From NCBI RefSeq assembly GCF_900142715.1, contig NZ_FRBX01000001.1:124001-188000 (forward strand): DNA of 64,000 bases, in the 5' to 3' direction. Shown in pieces: positions 54,637 through 63,157 of the stretch. Within the stretch, counting starts at the first letter, position 1, and the number at the start of each line of letters is the position of its first letter. The notes beneath the pieces were generated by a model. It was not told the origin of the DNA, ran no database searches, and saw only the letters and a program-made list of their open reading frames with translations. This DNA is from Flavobacterium pectinovorum. Its GTDB lineage: Bacteria; Bacteroidota; Bacteroidia; Flavobacteriales; Flavobacteriaceae. Made by a program: the position numbers and the translations under genes.

Positions 54637-57600
54637 ATGACAAAATTATTATTTAAATTTTTGTGGCAGGGCCTGAAAAAAGAAAACGGCGTTTTCCGAC
54701 TCTCACTTCATGCGTATTTTTTTTTCTTCGCTATCTTTTTTTCTTTTAACAGCAAAGTTTTTGCACAGGATTTCTTATTCTCTCCAATTGAAAACAGACA
54801 CCAGCTTAATGAAGAGAGAATTAGGCATTTTATTGAACTGCAGGATGGCAGAATAGGTGTTTTTACTGAGGGAATGTTCAACTTATACGATGGAGCAGAT
54901 TTTAAGACAATAGAAATTGACGATGATAATTCTGCTGCTCTTATATCATATAGAGGGTTCCATCACAGTTATTTTGAGAACAATCGTATTTGGTTTAAGC
55001 ATAAAGGGAAGATCAGCCTGATTAATGTCTCTAAAGAAAAGAGTGAATCCGATCCAATTAAAACGCTGCGTTTTTTAGGATTTAAAGGCACCCCGAACGA
55101 TTTATTTGTTGATGAAAAAAAAGATATATGGGTAGTAGATGATTTGGGTGCACTGCTTTGTTACGAACAGGATTCAAAAAAGGTAGTCTGCTTTTTAAAC
55201 AAAATTTTTATAAAGGGAAGCCCTGATGAACAACTTTATGATCTTGTTGTTCATCAGCAAAAGGTATATTTAATTTATAAATCGGGATTAATCCGTTGTT
55301 TTGATCGCTCCTCATCAAAAGAGATTTATAAACTAATTGTTGTCAAAGATGCCTTGGATGATTTTACTGATTGGAATCACACCACAGCGGTTGGTAAATA
55401 TCTATATCTTGTAAGGTCTGGAATCGGAAAAGGGCAATTGATTCGATATGATACTCAGACCAGGCAGTCAAAAGTGTTATTACAAGCCGATACATATTGG
55501 CTGAATACCTTTGCAGCAAATAAAAATGGAGACTTTTTCATTAGCTGTAGCAAAGGGCTTTGGTATTTTAGAGCAGGGAGTACTTTTGGCAGTTTTTATC
55601 CTGAGTTAAATTTAACAGAAAAAGACAAAATAAAAACCGAAGTAAGTACTGTTTTATTTGATTATCAGGGAGGGCTCTGGATCGGGACATTAAATAAAGG
55701 AATTTACTATTATCATCCGGATCGTTCTCGTTTTAAATATTATCAGAAAAGTAATTTCAACTTAAAAGATAATGACGAATTTCAGGTAAATTGTTTTGAA
55801 GAAACTTTTGATGGGAAATTGCTTATTGGTACAAATAAAGGACTCTATATAGCCGAACTTCCTCTCAATCATAGTAAATTATTCAAGGTTTTGCTTTCTG
55901 AATTGCATTGCTATTCTCTGTTCAAAGATTCTACAGGTCAAGTATGGATTTCGACCAATAAGGGATTGTATATATATGGAACAAATGGCCTTATAAAACA
56001 ATATACAAAACAATCCACAGGTTGTGTTTACCAAACCGCTCAAGGCGAAATATTTGTCTGCACTGATACAGGAATTTTCAAGTGGAATAATTCTTTGCAG
56101 CCTTTTGGTCTCTCCTTTTTGATTGATTCTCCTGCTGATGCCTTTCAAATCACCCAATGGAATCATCAATTGATTGGCATTTCTTCTAGTGGCCCTTTTA
56201 TAATGAATATTGCTGGTGATAAAATTATAAAGCCTCTATTAAAAGGAAATAAAAGAATGCTGATGTTCGGACAAAAGAACCATAAATACAGTTGCCTTTT
56301 ATCTGATTCTGACCAGGATTTATGGCTGGGGACTTATAATGGCCTGACAATTTGGGATAATAAAAATCAAAAGTTATATGAAATAAATACCGATAAAGGT
56401 TTAGTAAACAATAGCATTAAGGCAATAGTGGAAGATATAGATCGCTCGTTTTGGGTTACAACGTCGCGTGGTATAAGTCATATCATTAAAAAAAGAACAG
56501 CAAGCGGACTTAATTTTAGAATCGTAAATTATGATAAATTTACCGGAGTCCTGGAATATCCATTTGTGGATCGTGCTGCGCTTATTTCCTCAAAGAATGG
56601 ATTATTTATTGGAGGAATAGACGGTATGAACAATCTAAAAAGAAATGATGCAAAAGACAATCAATTTGTTCTTAATCCAATATTCTTTAATTTTAAATTG
56701 TTTGGAAAGAATGTGACGAGTGGGCAAAAAATAAACAAAGGGATTGTTTTGAATAATGCGATAGCATCAACCGATACTATAAGGCTGGGATATGATCAAA
56801 ACTTTTTTAGCATTGGGTTTTCCGGACTCAATTATGTCAATCAAGCACACACTTATTTCAGATATAAATTGGAGCATGTTGATAAGAATTGGCGCAATGA
56901 GAATTCTACATCCGGAATAGGTGAAGCTAGCTATACCAATATATCCCCCGGCCACTATGCTTTTAAGGTGCAAGCCAGTTCTGACGGTTTACACTGGCCT
57001 GGAAGAGTAAAAAATCTTTTAATTATCATCGAGCCTCCTATATGGAATACTACTCTTGCCAAAGTACTTTATTTGGTAATATTGTGTATAGGGATTGCTT
57101 TAATTTCAAAAGTTCTTATAAAGCATAATACTTTAATCCGCAAAAGGCAACAAGATTATGCTATAGAAAGAGCAAAGTCAGATTTTATAACCAATATGAG
57201 TCATGAATTGCGTACGCCGCTCACACTTATAATAACACCTTTAAAATCACTGCTTGCAAAAGTGGCAGATGAGAAAATAAAAAGAGAACTGCAGCAAATT
57301 AGCTCCAATAGCGATCTTTTATTGGACACTGTCAATCAGTTGCTTGATTTTAAAAAGATCGATACGGGAGAAGAAATATTACATTGCAATTTTTATGATA
57401 ATCTTTCATTCATGACTGAATTGTGTAAAGCCTATGTAGCAATAGCAAAGGAAAAAGAAATTGACTTTACCTGGGATATAGACCCGCAAAACGATGATTT
57501 GTATCTGGACAGGCAAAAAATTACCAGAATAATAATTAACCTACTTTCTAATGCTTTTAAATTTACAGGTTCAGGAGGTACAGTTAAATTCTCAGCTATA

Positions 57601-58632
57601 ATTGACAATTTGGATAAAGTTCTGATAATTTCAGTTGAAGATTCAGGAATTGGAATTCCTAAGGTAGAAATAGATAACATTTTTAATCGTTTTTATCAGG
57701 CAGACAATCAAAATGAGATATCAACAGGCAGCGGTATAGGCTTGTACATGGTGAAATATTATGCAGCAATGCATGGCGGATGGGTCACCGTAACAAGCAA
57801 TCCAGAGCAGGGAACTTGTTTTAAGGTACTATTATCAGTGCTTAAAAAAACGGAATTGAAGTCTTTTGAAGGAGAAGTAGCAACAAGAAAAAACATACTT
57901 ATTGTTGAGGATCACATTATTTTTAGAGGCTATTTGCTGGATGAATTGAAAAATTATTATAATGTTATCACAGCCCATAATGGAGAAGAAGGTTTAAAGA
58001 AAGCAATAATGCATGTTCCGGATCTTATCGTAACAGATATGATGATGCCTCAAATGGATGGTCCGGAATTAAGCCAGGCGATTCGAAATACGATTGCCGT
58101 AAGTCACATTCCCATTATCATGCTTACAGGAAGAACCTCTGATGAAGCCCGATTTGAAGGTTATAAGGCAGGAGTCGATGCTTATATGGTAAAGCCCTTT
58201 GATATTAATTTGCTGGTACTTCGAATTGATAAACTATTGGAGATAAACGACACGAGACGAAAAACTTTCATTAATAAAAAGGAAGTACAAATTGATACAT
58301 TAACAGATAACCCAATTGATCAGGAGTTTTTAAAACGCACTTTTCAGTGTGTCTTAGATAATTTGTCGAATTCTGATTACACAGTCGAAAAGTTCAGTGA
58401 AGATATGAATATGGATCGCACTGGTTTATATCGAAAACTTATGGCACTTACAGATCATTCTCCCACAAATTTTATTCGTACTATTCGATTAAAAAAAGCT
58501 GCCGAATTACTATTGGATAAAAAACTGACAATTGCAGATGTATCTGATCAGGTAGGTTTTAATAGTATTTCTTATTTTACCAAATGCTTTCATGAGGCTT
58601 TTGGTAAAACACCCAGCCAGAGCAGATCGTAA
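54637..58632 (+). CDS. Second hybrid two-component system sensor/regulator (HTCS)
   Basis: A 1331-residue protein. The N-terminal segment is long and basic before a hydrophobic stretch (HAYFFFFAIFFSFNSKVFAQ), so it may be an unusual signal peptide. The periplasmic part is a diverged propeller (YQGGLWIGTLNKGIYYYHPD and DLWLGTYNGLTIWDN match reg_prop repeats; the early blades are weak) and a Y_Y_Y domain. A membrane helix near 805-828 is followed by HisKA with His856 in MSHELRTP, HATPase (NAFKFT, GSGIGLYMV), receiver Asp1134 in IVTDMMMPQMDG, and an AraC HTH. The GH31 gene 170 bp downstream is its likely target. No SusC/D pair accompanies it within the window. Confidence 0.9.
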   Translation: MTKLLFKFLWQGLKKENGVFRLSLHAYFFFFAIFFSFNSKVFAQDFLFSPIENRHQLNEERIRHFIELQDGRIGVFTEGMFNLYDGADFKTIEIDDDNSAALISYRGFHHSYFENNRIWFKHKGKISLINVSKEKSESDPIKTLRFLGFKGTPNDLFVDEKKDIWVVDDLGALLCYEQDSKKVVCFLNKIFIKGSPDEQLYDLVVHQQKVYLIYKSGLIRCFDRSSSKEIYKLIVVKDALDDFTDWNHTTAVGKYLYLVRSGIGKGQLIRYDTQTRQSKVLLQADTYWLNTFAANKNGDFFISCSKGLWYFRAGSTFGSFYPELNLTEKDKIKTEVSTVLFDYQGGLWIGTLNKGIYYYHPDRSRFKYYQKSNFNLKDNDEFQVNCFEETFDGKLLIGTNKGLYIAELPLNHSKLFKVLLSELHCYSLFKDSTGQVWISTNKGLYIYGTNGLIKQYTKQSTGCVYQTAQGEIFVCTDTGIFKWNNSLQPFGLSFLIDSPADAFQITQWNHQLIGISSSGPFIMNIAGDKIIKPLLKGNKRMLMFGQKNHKYSCLLSDSDQDLWLGTYNGLTIWDNKNQKLYEINTDKGLVNNSIKAIVEDIDRSFWVTTSRGISHIIKKRTASGLNFRIVNYDKFTGVLEYPFVDRAALISSKNGLFIGGIDGMNNLKRNDAKDNQFVLNPIFFNFKLFGKNVTSGQKINKGIVLNNAIASTDTIRLGYDQNFFSIGFSGLNYVNQAHTYFRYKLEHVDKNWRNENSTSGIGEASYTNISPGHYAFKVQASSDGLHWPGRVKNLLIIIEPPIWNTTLAKVLYLVILCIGIALISKVLIKHNTLIRKRQQDYAIERAKSDFITNMSHELRTPLTLIITPLKSLLAKVADEKIKRELQQISSNSDLLLDTVNQLLDFKKIDTGEEILHCNFYDNLSFMTELCKAYVAIAKEKEIDFTWDIDPQNDDLYLDRQKITRIIINLLSNAFKFTGSGGTVKFSAIIDNLDKVLIISVEDSGIGIPKVEIDNIFNRFYQADNQNEISTGSGIGLYMVKYYAAMHGGWVTVTSNPEQGTCFKVLLSVLKKTELKSFEGEVATRKNILIVEDHIIFRGYLLDELKNYYNVITAHNGEEGLKKAIMHVPDLIVTDMMMPQMDGPELSQAIRNTIAVSHIPIIMLTGRTSDEARFEGYKAGVDAYMVKPFDINLLVLRIDKLLEINDTRRKTFINKKEVQIDTLTDNPIDQEFLKRTFQCVLDNLSNSDYTVEKFSEDMNMDRTGLYRKLMALTDHSPTNFIRTIRLKKAAELLLDKKLTIADVSDQVGFNSISYFTKCFHEAFGKTPSQSRS

Positions 58633-58801
58633 AAATGTTTCAAAACAATAAATTAGTTCTTTTTAATACGCTGATTTTTTGTGTTTTGTGATAAGTATAA
58701 TCTGATTTCAACATTAGTTATAATTATTTCAACATAGTTTAAAGACTTTAAAAATGACAAAAGTTATTTTTATTGCACTAAACTATATTAACCCAATTGA
58801 A

Positions 58802-61240
58802 ATGAAAATTATTTACTCTTTATGTACTGTGCTGCTTTTTTGCTTTCATAGTAATGGGCAGAAATTCGAGAAAACCATTCAGGGAATCAAGACTATCGCC
58901 AATGGCAATAACATAGAAATACAGTTTTACAGTCCTGCTATCGTCAGGGTTATTAAATTTCCTGAAATGAAGAATTTTTCAAAAGAAAGTCTCTCGGTAG
59001 TTTTAAAGCCTGCCAAAACTGCTTTTAGTGTCAAAACTCTTGGCAATATTATCTTTTTAAAATCAGATCAATTAACTGTTAGTATAAATACTGATTCAGG
59101 AAATGTAGCATTTGCATCCTCTGAAAATGAATTATTAAAAGAAAAACCTCAGGGAACGAAATTTGAAACTTTTGATGATGCAGGAGTAAATACCTTTACA
59201 GTCACGCAGTCTTTTATCTTAGATAAAGAGGAACCCATTTATGGATTGGGACAACATCAAAGCGGAGAATTAAACCAAAGAAATCAAAAATATCATCTAG
59301 AGCAAGGCAATGTGGATGATGCTGTGACTTTTTTTCAATCAATAAAAGGCTATGGACTTTATTGGGATAACTATTCTCCAACAGAATTTAAAGATGATGC
59401 CACCGAAACTTCTTTTAAATCGATTGTGGGCGATGCTGTTGATTATTATTTTATGTATGGAGGTAATGCAGATGGGGTAATCGGAGAAATGCGGGAATTG
59501 ACCGGAAAAGTACCAATGTTTCCTTTGTGGACCTATGGCTTCTGGCAGAGTAAAGAGCGATATAAAAGTCAGAATGAATTGGTAGATGTCGTTAAAAAGT
59601 ATCGTGAACTATCAGTACCCCTTGACGGAATAATACAAGACTGGCAATATTGGGGCAACAATTATTTATGGAATGCAATGGAGTTTTTGAATCCTGAATT
59701 TTCAGATCCAAAAAAAATGGTTGATGAGGTTCATAATCTTAATGCCCATATGATTATTTCGATTTGGTCTTCCTTTGGTCCGCAAACAAAACCTTATAAG
59801 GAAATGGATCAAAAAGGAATGTTATTTAATATTAAAACCTGGCCGGAATCCGGTTCAGAAATATGGCCGCCAAATGCAGATTATCCTTCAGGAGTTAGAG
59901 TATATGACCCTTACAATCCTGAGGCGAGGGATATTTATTGGAAATATGCCAATAAGGGATTATTTTCTCATGGAATTGACGGCTGGTGGATGGATTCTAC
60001 AGAGCCAGATCACTTCCAGGCAAAACCAGCAGATTATGATACAAAAACATATCTCGGATCTTTTAGAAAAGTGCGAAATGCATATCCTTTAATGACTGTG
60101 GGTGGAGTTTACGACCATCAGCGTAAAACTACATCAGACAAGCGTGTATTTATTTTAACCCGATCTGCTTTTGCAGGCCAACAGCGCTACGGGGCCAATA
60201 CATGGTCTGGTGATACAGGTTCGAGCTGGGAAACTCTTCGTAATCAGATTCCGGCCGGATTAAATTTTACCCTTACTGGCATACCGCATTGGAATTCAGA
60301 TATAGGAGGTTTTTTTGCAGGCGCCTATAAACAAGCATGGAATGAAAGATCAGGAGCCAAAAATCCGCTTTATCAGGAATTGTACGTGCGTTGGATTCAA
60401 TTTGGCACTTTTAATTCAATGATGCGTTCTCATGGTACCGATGTTCCAAGGGAGATTTATAATTTTGGTGTAAAAGGCGAACCAATCTATGATGCAATAG
60501 AGAAATTTATTAATCTTCGTTATGCGCTTCTTCCTTATATTTATTCCACATCATGGGAAGTTACAAGCAAGAAATCCAGTTTTATGCGCGCATTATTTAT
60601 GGATTTTCCAACTGATAAAAAAGGATGGGATATTAAAGATCAGTTTATGTTTGGCAGATCAATATTGGTAGCTCCCGTTGTCGAGGCACAATACACTCCA
60701 GAGAAAATAGTAAAAGTAAACGAATCAACGGGCTGGGATCAGCAAGGAGATAAAAAAAATACAGAAAAAACAACTATAGACTTTACAGCAGAAAAGTCAA
60801 AAAATGTGTATCTGCCTGCTGGTACATATTGGTATGACTTCTGGACCAATGAGAAAATTAAGGGAGGTCAGGAAATTGTAAGAAAAACAGCCATCGATAT
60901 GCTGCCCCTTTATATAAGGGAAGGAGCAATTATTCCCTTTGGTCCCAAAGTACAATATGCAACCCAGAAAAAGTGGGATAACTTGGAGATAAAAGTATAT
61001 CCGGGCAAGGATTGTTCTTTTGTGCTTTATGAGGATGAGTTTGATAATTACAATTATGAGAAAGGATTTTATTCTGAAATTGAATTTTTATGGAATGAGG
61101 CATCAAAAACATTAACGATTTCAAATAGAAAAGGGCAATATACCGGAATGCTAACCAGTAGAAAATTTACTATTGTAATGCCAAGTGGAATGACAAAGAT
61201 TATTAATTACAATGGTAAAAAAGTGGAAGAGAGATTTTAG
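58802..61240 (+). CDS. GH31 alpha-glycosidase (alpha-xylosidase/alpha-glucosidase-like), secreted
   Basis: About 812 residues. I chose ATG 58802 because the signal peptide (MKIIYSLCTVLLFCFHSNGQ) begins there; an ATG at 58754 would add 16 residues. An N-terminal GH31 beta domain precedes the barrel, which contains PLDGIIQDWQYWG, nucleophile Asp398 in GWWMDSTEPDH and acid/base Asp471 in WSGDTGSSWE. The C-terminus carries a DUF5110-like domain (KVYPGKDCSFVLYEDE). The QDWQYWG motif is shared with bacterial alpha-xylosidases and related transglycosylases, so xyloglucan-type or alpha-glucan substrates are possible. It follows the second HTCS on the same strand. Its link to the glycoprotein genes is unclear. 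Confidence 0.85.
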   Translation: MKIIYSLCTVLLFCFHSNGQKFEKTIQGIKTIANGNNIEIQFYSPAIVRVIKFPEMKNFSKESLSVVLKPAKTAFSVKTLGNIIFLKSDQLTVSINTDSGNVAFASSENELLKEKPQGTKFETFDDAGVNTFTVTQSFILDKEEPIYGLGQHQSGELNQRNQKYHLEQGNVDDAVTFFQSIKGYGLYWDNYSPTEFKDDATETSFKSIVGDAVDYYFMYGGNADGVIGEMRELTGKVPMFPLWTYGFWQSKERYKSQNELVDVVKKYRELSVPLDGIIQDWQYWGNNYLWNAMEFLNPEFSDPKKMVDEVHNLNAHMIISIWSSFGPQTKPYKEMDQKGMLFNIKTWPESGSEIWPPNADYPSGVRVYDPYNPEARDIYWKYANKGLFSHGIDGWWMDSTEPDHFQAKPADYDTKTYLGSFRKVRNAYPLMTVGGVYDHQRKTTSDKRVFILTRSAFAGQQRYGANTWSGDTGSSWETLRNQIPAGLNFTLTGIPHWNSDIGGFFAGAYKQAWNERSGAKNPLYQELYVRWIQFGTFNSMMRSHGTDVPREIYNFGVKGEPIYDAIEKFINLRYALLPYIYSTSWEVTSKKSSFMRALFMDFPTDKKGWDIKDQFMFGRSILVAPVVEAQYTPEKIVKVNESTGWDQQGDKKNTEKTTIDFTAEKSKNVYLPAGTYWYDFWTNEKIKGGQEIVRKTAIDMLPLYIREGAIIPFGPKVQYATQKKWDNLEIKVYPGKDCSFVLYEDEFDNYNYEKGFYSEIEFLWNEASKTLTISNRKGQYTGMLTSRKFTIVMPSGMTKIINYNGKKVEERF

Positions 61241-61294
61241 CGATAATTGATTACTGTTATTTTCTAATACTTCTACTTATAAATCCAAATTCAA

Positions 61295-61666
61295 ATGCCA
61301 GGAAATATAAACGAAAATATAAAAAGAATCAGGGAACTTAAAGAGTACACTCAGGAATATATGGCTTTAATGCTTAACATTACCCAGACGAGCTACAATA
61401 GAATTGAAAAAGGCAAGAGTCCGCTCACTTGTGACAAATTAGAAGAGATTGTCTCTATTTTTGAAATGGATCTTATTAGCATTATAAAGTTTGAAAGCAG
61501 TCTGTATATTAAGAGCGATTTTATAAAGTATAAGGCACCTCTGGACCAATGCGATCTTTCTAAAATAGAGACACTCTACAGGGATAAAATTGCACTTCTG
61601 GAGAAACTGCTTGCTATAACGGATAGAGAACTTATAAAATATAAGGATAAATATAAATGTATTTAA
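61295..61666 (+). CDS. XRE-family helix-turn-helix regulator with C-terminal coiled coil
   Basis: A 123-residue protein. Residues 5-65 are a Cro/C1-type HTH (IKRIRELKEYTQEYMALMLN, QTSYNRIEKGKSPLT). The C-terminal 30 residues (SKIETLYRDKIALLEKLLAI and on) are a likely coiled coil for dimerisation. It starts 54 bp after the GH31 stop on the same strand and could be read with it. Small XRE-coil proteins of this type are common in Bacteroidota; the target is unknown. Confidence 0.82.
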   Translation: MPGNINENIKRIRELKEYTQEYMALMLNITQTSYNRIEKGKSPLTCDKLEEIVSIFEMDLISIIKFESSLYIKSDFIKYKAPLDQCDLSKIETLYRDKIALLEKLLAITDRELIKYKDKYKCI

Positions 61667-61876
61667 ATATTGGCTTTGACAGTTTTTTAGTAATGCAATG
61701 TTTCATGATTTAAAAACATTATCGTTAATTATTACTATAAGTTATATTTTATATCTAGGACAACAACTATATAATGTCAAACTACCGTATTTTTACAAAG
61801 TTGGGTAACACTTTTCTATATTGCTGAAAAGGTTTCGGCGATTTGCCTGTTTAATTTGGTAACAGAAGTTAATAAT

Positions 61877-61978
61877 ATGATTAATTCTATCATTAACGCT
61901 AATCCGGATTTGGTTCTGATAATCATTGCTATTGCCTACGGATACTATATCACCATGGTAAAAAAGAACAAAAAGTAA
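61877..61978 (+). CDS. Possible 33-residue single-pass membrane peptide
   Basis: An ATG at 61877 opens a 33-codon frame ending at a TAA at 61976-61978. The product begins MINSIINANPD, has one hydrophobic segment (LVLIIIAIAYGYYITMV) and ends in a lysine-rich tail (KKNKK). This is the shape of a small inner-membrane or toxin-like peptide with the tail inside. A terminator follows at 62051. It stands alone in an otherwise gene-free stretch (61667-62521). I do not recognise a family; coding status rests on composition and on the terminator. Confidence 0.5.
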   Translation: MINSIINANPDLVLIIIAIAYGYYITMVKKNKK

Positions 61979-62050
61979 GCTCTTTAGAATATTTAAAACT
62001 TTATAAAACAGATAGAAGCATAAAATGGAAGATTATGTTTTTATGGACAG

Positions 62051-62083
62051 CCGTCTTGTATTTCATGCAAGGCGGTTTTTTTT
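62051..62083 (+). terminator. Terminator after the 33-residue ORF
   Basis: CCGTCTTG at 62051-62058 pairs with CAAGGCGG at 62068-62075 (one G-T wobble), followed by eight T. It is a standard intrinsic terminator on the plus strand, which indicates transcription arriving from 61700-62050. Confidence 0.75.
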
Positions 62084-62085
62084 GT

Positions 62086-62405
62086 AATATGCATTTTTAC
62101 ATCAGATTTAACTTTGCATAGACATATAGAAAATGGCTCTCAATACTAAGAAATAGCTCACTCCGCAGTTTATCTCTCAAGTCCCTTATCATTTGCTGCT
62201 ATTTCATCATTATGCTTTCGAAATCCTTCCAGTACTTGGTTGTACTTTTATAAAGATTAAAAAAATTACTTTTTTATTTTTTTGGTGAAGTATATAAAGT
62301 TTCGAACTAATTCCATAAGCCTGAATTTTGCTGAGTTTCTAGTTTTCAAAAACCCCATGTACCACGAATGTGCCACAAAGATTTTACGCGATTTTATAAA
62401 TATTG
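62086..62405. other. Gene-free AT-rich stretch
   Basis: About 320 bases without a supported gene. A fragment near 62360-62400 (ACCACGAATGTGCCACAAAG) recalls the CACGAATT-type spacer repeat at 13858-13926. Otherwise nothing is visible. Confidence 0.5.
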
Positions 62406-62465
62406 AAAAGCGGTATAAAAGAAAAAACCCTGCAAATCGTTTGATTTGCAGGGTTTACCGCTTTT
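62406..62465. terminator. Nested bidirectional terminator next to tRNA-Ser
   Basis: An inner perfect stem, AAACCCTGCAAATC (62425-62438) with GATTTGCAGGGTTT (62443-62456), has a four-base loop. An outer pair, AAAAGCGGTA (62406-62415) with TACCGCTTTT (62456-62465), encloses it. T-runs follow on the plus strand and A-runs precede. It lies downstream of the minus-strand tRNA gene, so it may end the tRNA transcript. Confidence 0.8.
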
Positions 62466-62521
62466 TTAGGCTTTTTTGAAAACTTTGAAAATTTTATTTT
62501 TCCTTTGTTTTCGCGCCTTCG

Positions 62522-62606
62522 CGGAGAAAGAGGGATTCGAACCCCCGGACCTGTTACAGTCAACAGTTTTCAAGACTGCCGCATTCGACCGCTCTGCCAT
62601 TTCTCC
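62522..62606 (-). tRNA. tRNA-Ser (anticodon UGA)
   Basis: The minus strand starts GGAGAAATGGCAGAGCGGTC at 62606 and ends with acceptor TTTCTCC plus discriminator G at 62522. The anticodon loop reads CTTGAAAA, giving TGA at 62570-62572. A long variable arm and the T-arm GGTTCGAATCC identify a class II serine tRNA of about 85 nt. The CCA end is not encoded. Confidence 0.95.
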
Positions 62607-62766
62607 AGTATGTTGCGATCATTTGCTGATTGCGAGTGCAAATATAAGACCCTTTTTCGGTTCTCAAAACTTTTTTTAAGCTTTTTTACTGATTATTTTA
62701 AATTAATTTTCAAGTGCTTCATAATCAGTATTTATTTTAAAAACATTTTTACGTTAAATAACGTGA

Positions 62767-63156
62767 TTAATCTAAAATTGGTGTTGGTTTCTTGTTTTCA
62801 TCAACTGCAACAAACGAAAAAGTTCCTGAAACTACCGTTTCACGAAGCTCCGAATACATCTGTTCCATGAAAATATCAACGTGAATTTTACAGCTGGTTC
62901 TTCCTACGCTATCAACTTTTGCAACTAATTCGATTAAAGTTCCGGCCGGAATTGCTTTTTTAAAATCAATTTGACCAGTTGAAATCGTCACAACTTTCTT
63001 TCTGCTGAATCTTGTGGCACAAATAAAAGCCACTTCATCCATAAGATGAAGCGCAGTTCCCCCAAATAATGTATCATAATGATTTGTAGTACTCGGAAAA
63101 ACTGCTTTAAATATGTGAGTCTCTGCTTTTGAAATTCGTTCTTCTAAAGTCCCCAT
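62767..63156 (-). CDS. Acyl-CoA thioesterase, hotdog fold (YciA-like)
   Basis: A 129-residue cytoplasmic protein. The hotdog signature is NHYDTLFGGTALHLMDEVAF, followed by the long central strand region (VVTISTGQIDFKKAIPAG). These tetrameric or hexameric enzymes hydrolyse medium- to long-chain acyl-CoA. The gene starts one base after the ribB stop on the same strand, so the two are probably co-transcribed. Length is normal for the family. Confidence 0.88.
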   Translation of the reverse strand: MGTLEERISKAETHIFKAVFPSTTNHYDTLFGGTALHLMDEVAFICATRFSRKKVVTISTGQIDFKKAIPAGTLIELVAKVDSVGRTSCKIHVDIFMEQMYSELRETVVSGTFSFVAVDENKKPTPILD

Positions 63157-63157
63157 A

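Noticed and set aside
62024..62101. Short ORF starting ATGGAAGATTATG after the 33-residue peptide
   Set aside because: It runs through the hairpin and T-run of the terminator at 62051-62083, so it is unlikely to be translated.
62476..62870. Plus-strand ORFs with GIRTPGP / [11 protein letters not shown] peptides
   Set aside because: They are translations across the minus-strand tRNA-Ser gene, a well-known artefact. They have no support as proteins.
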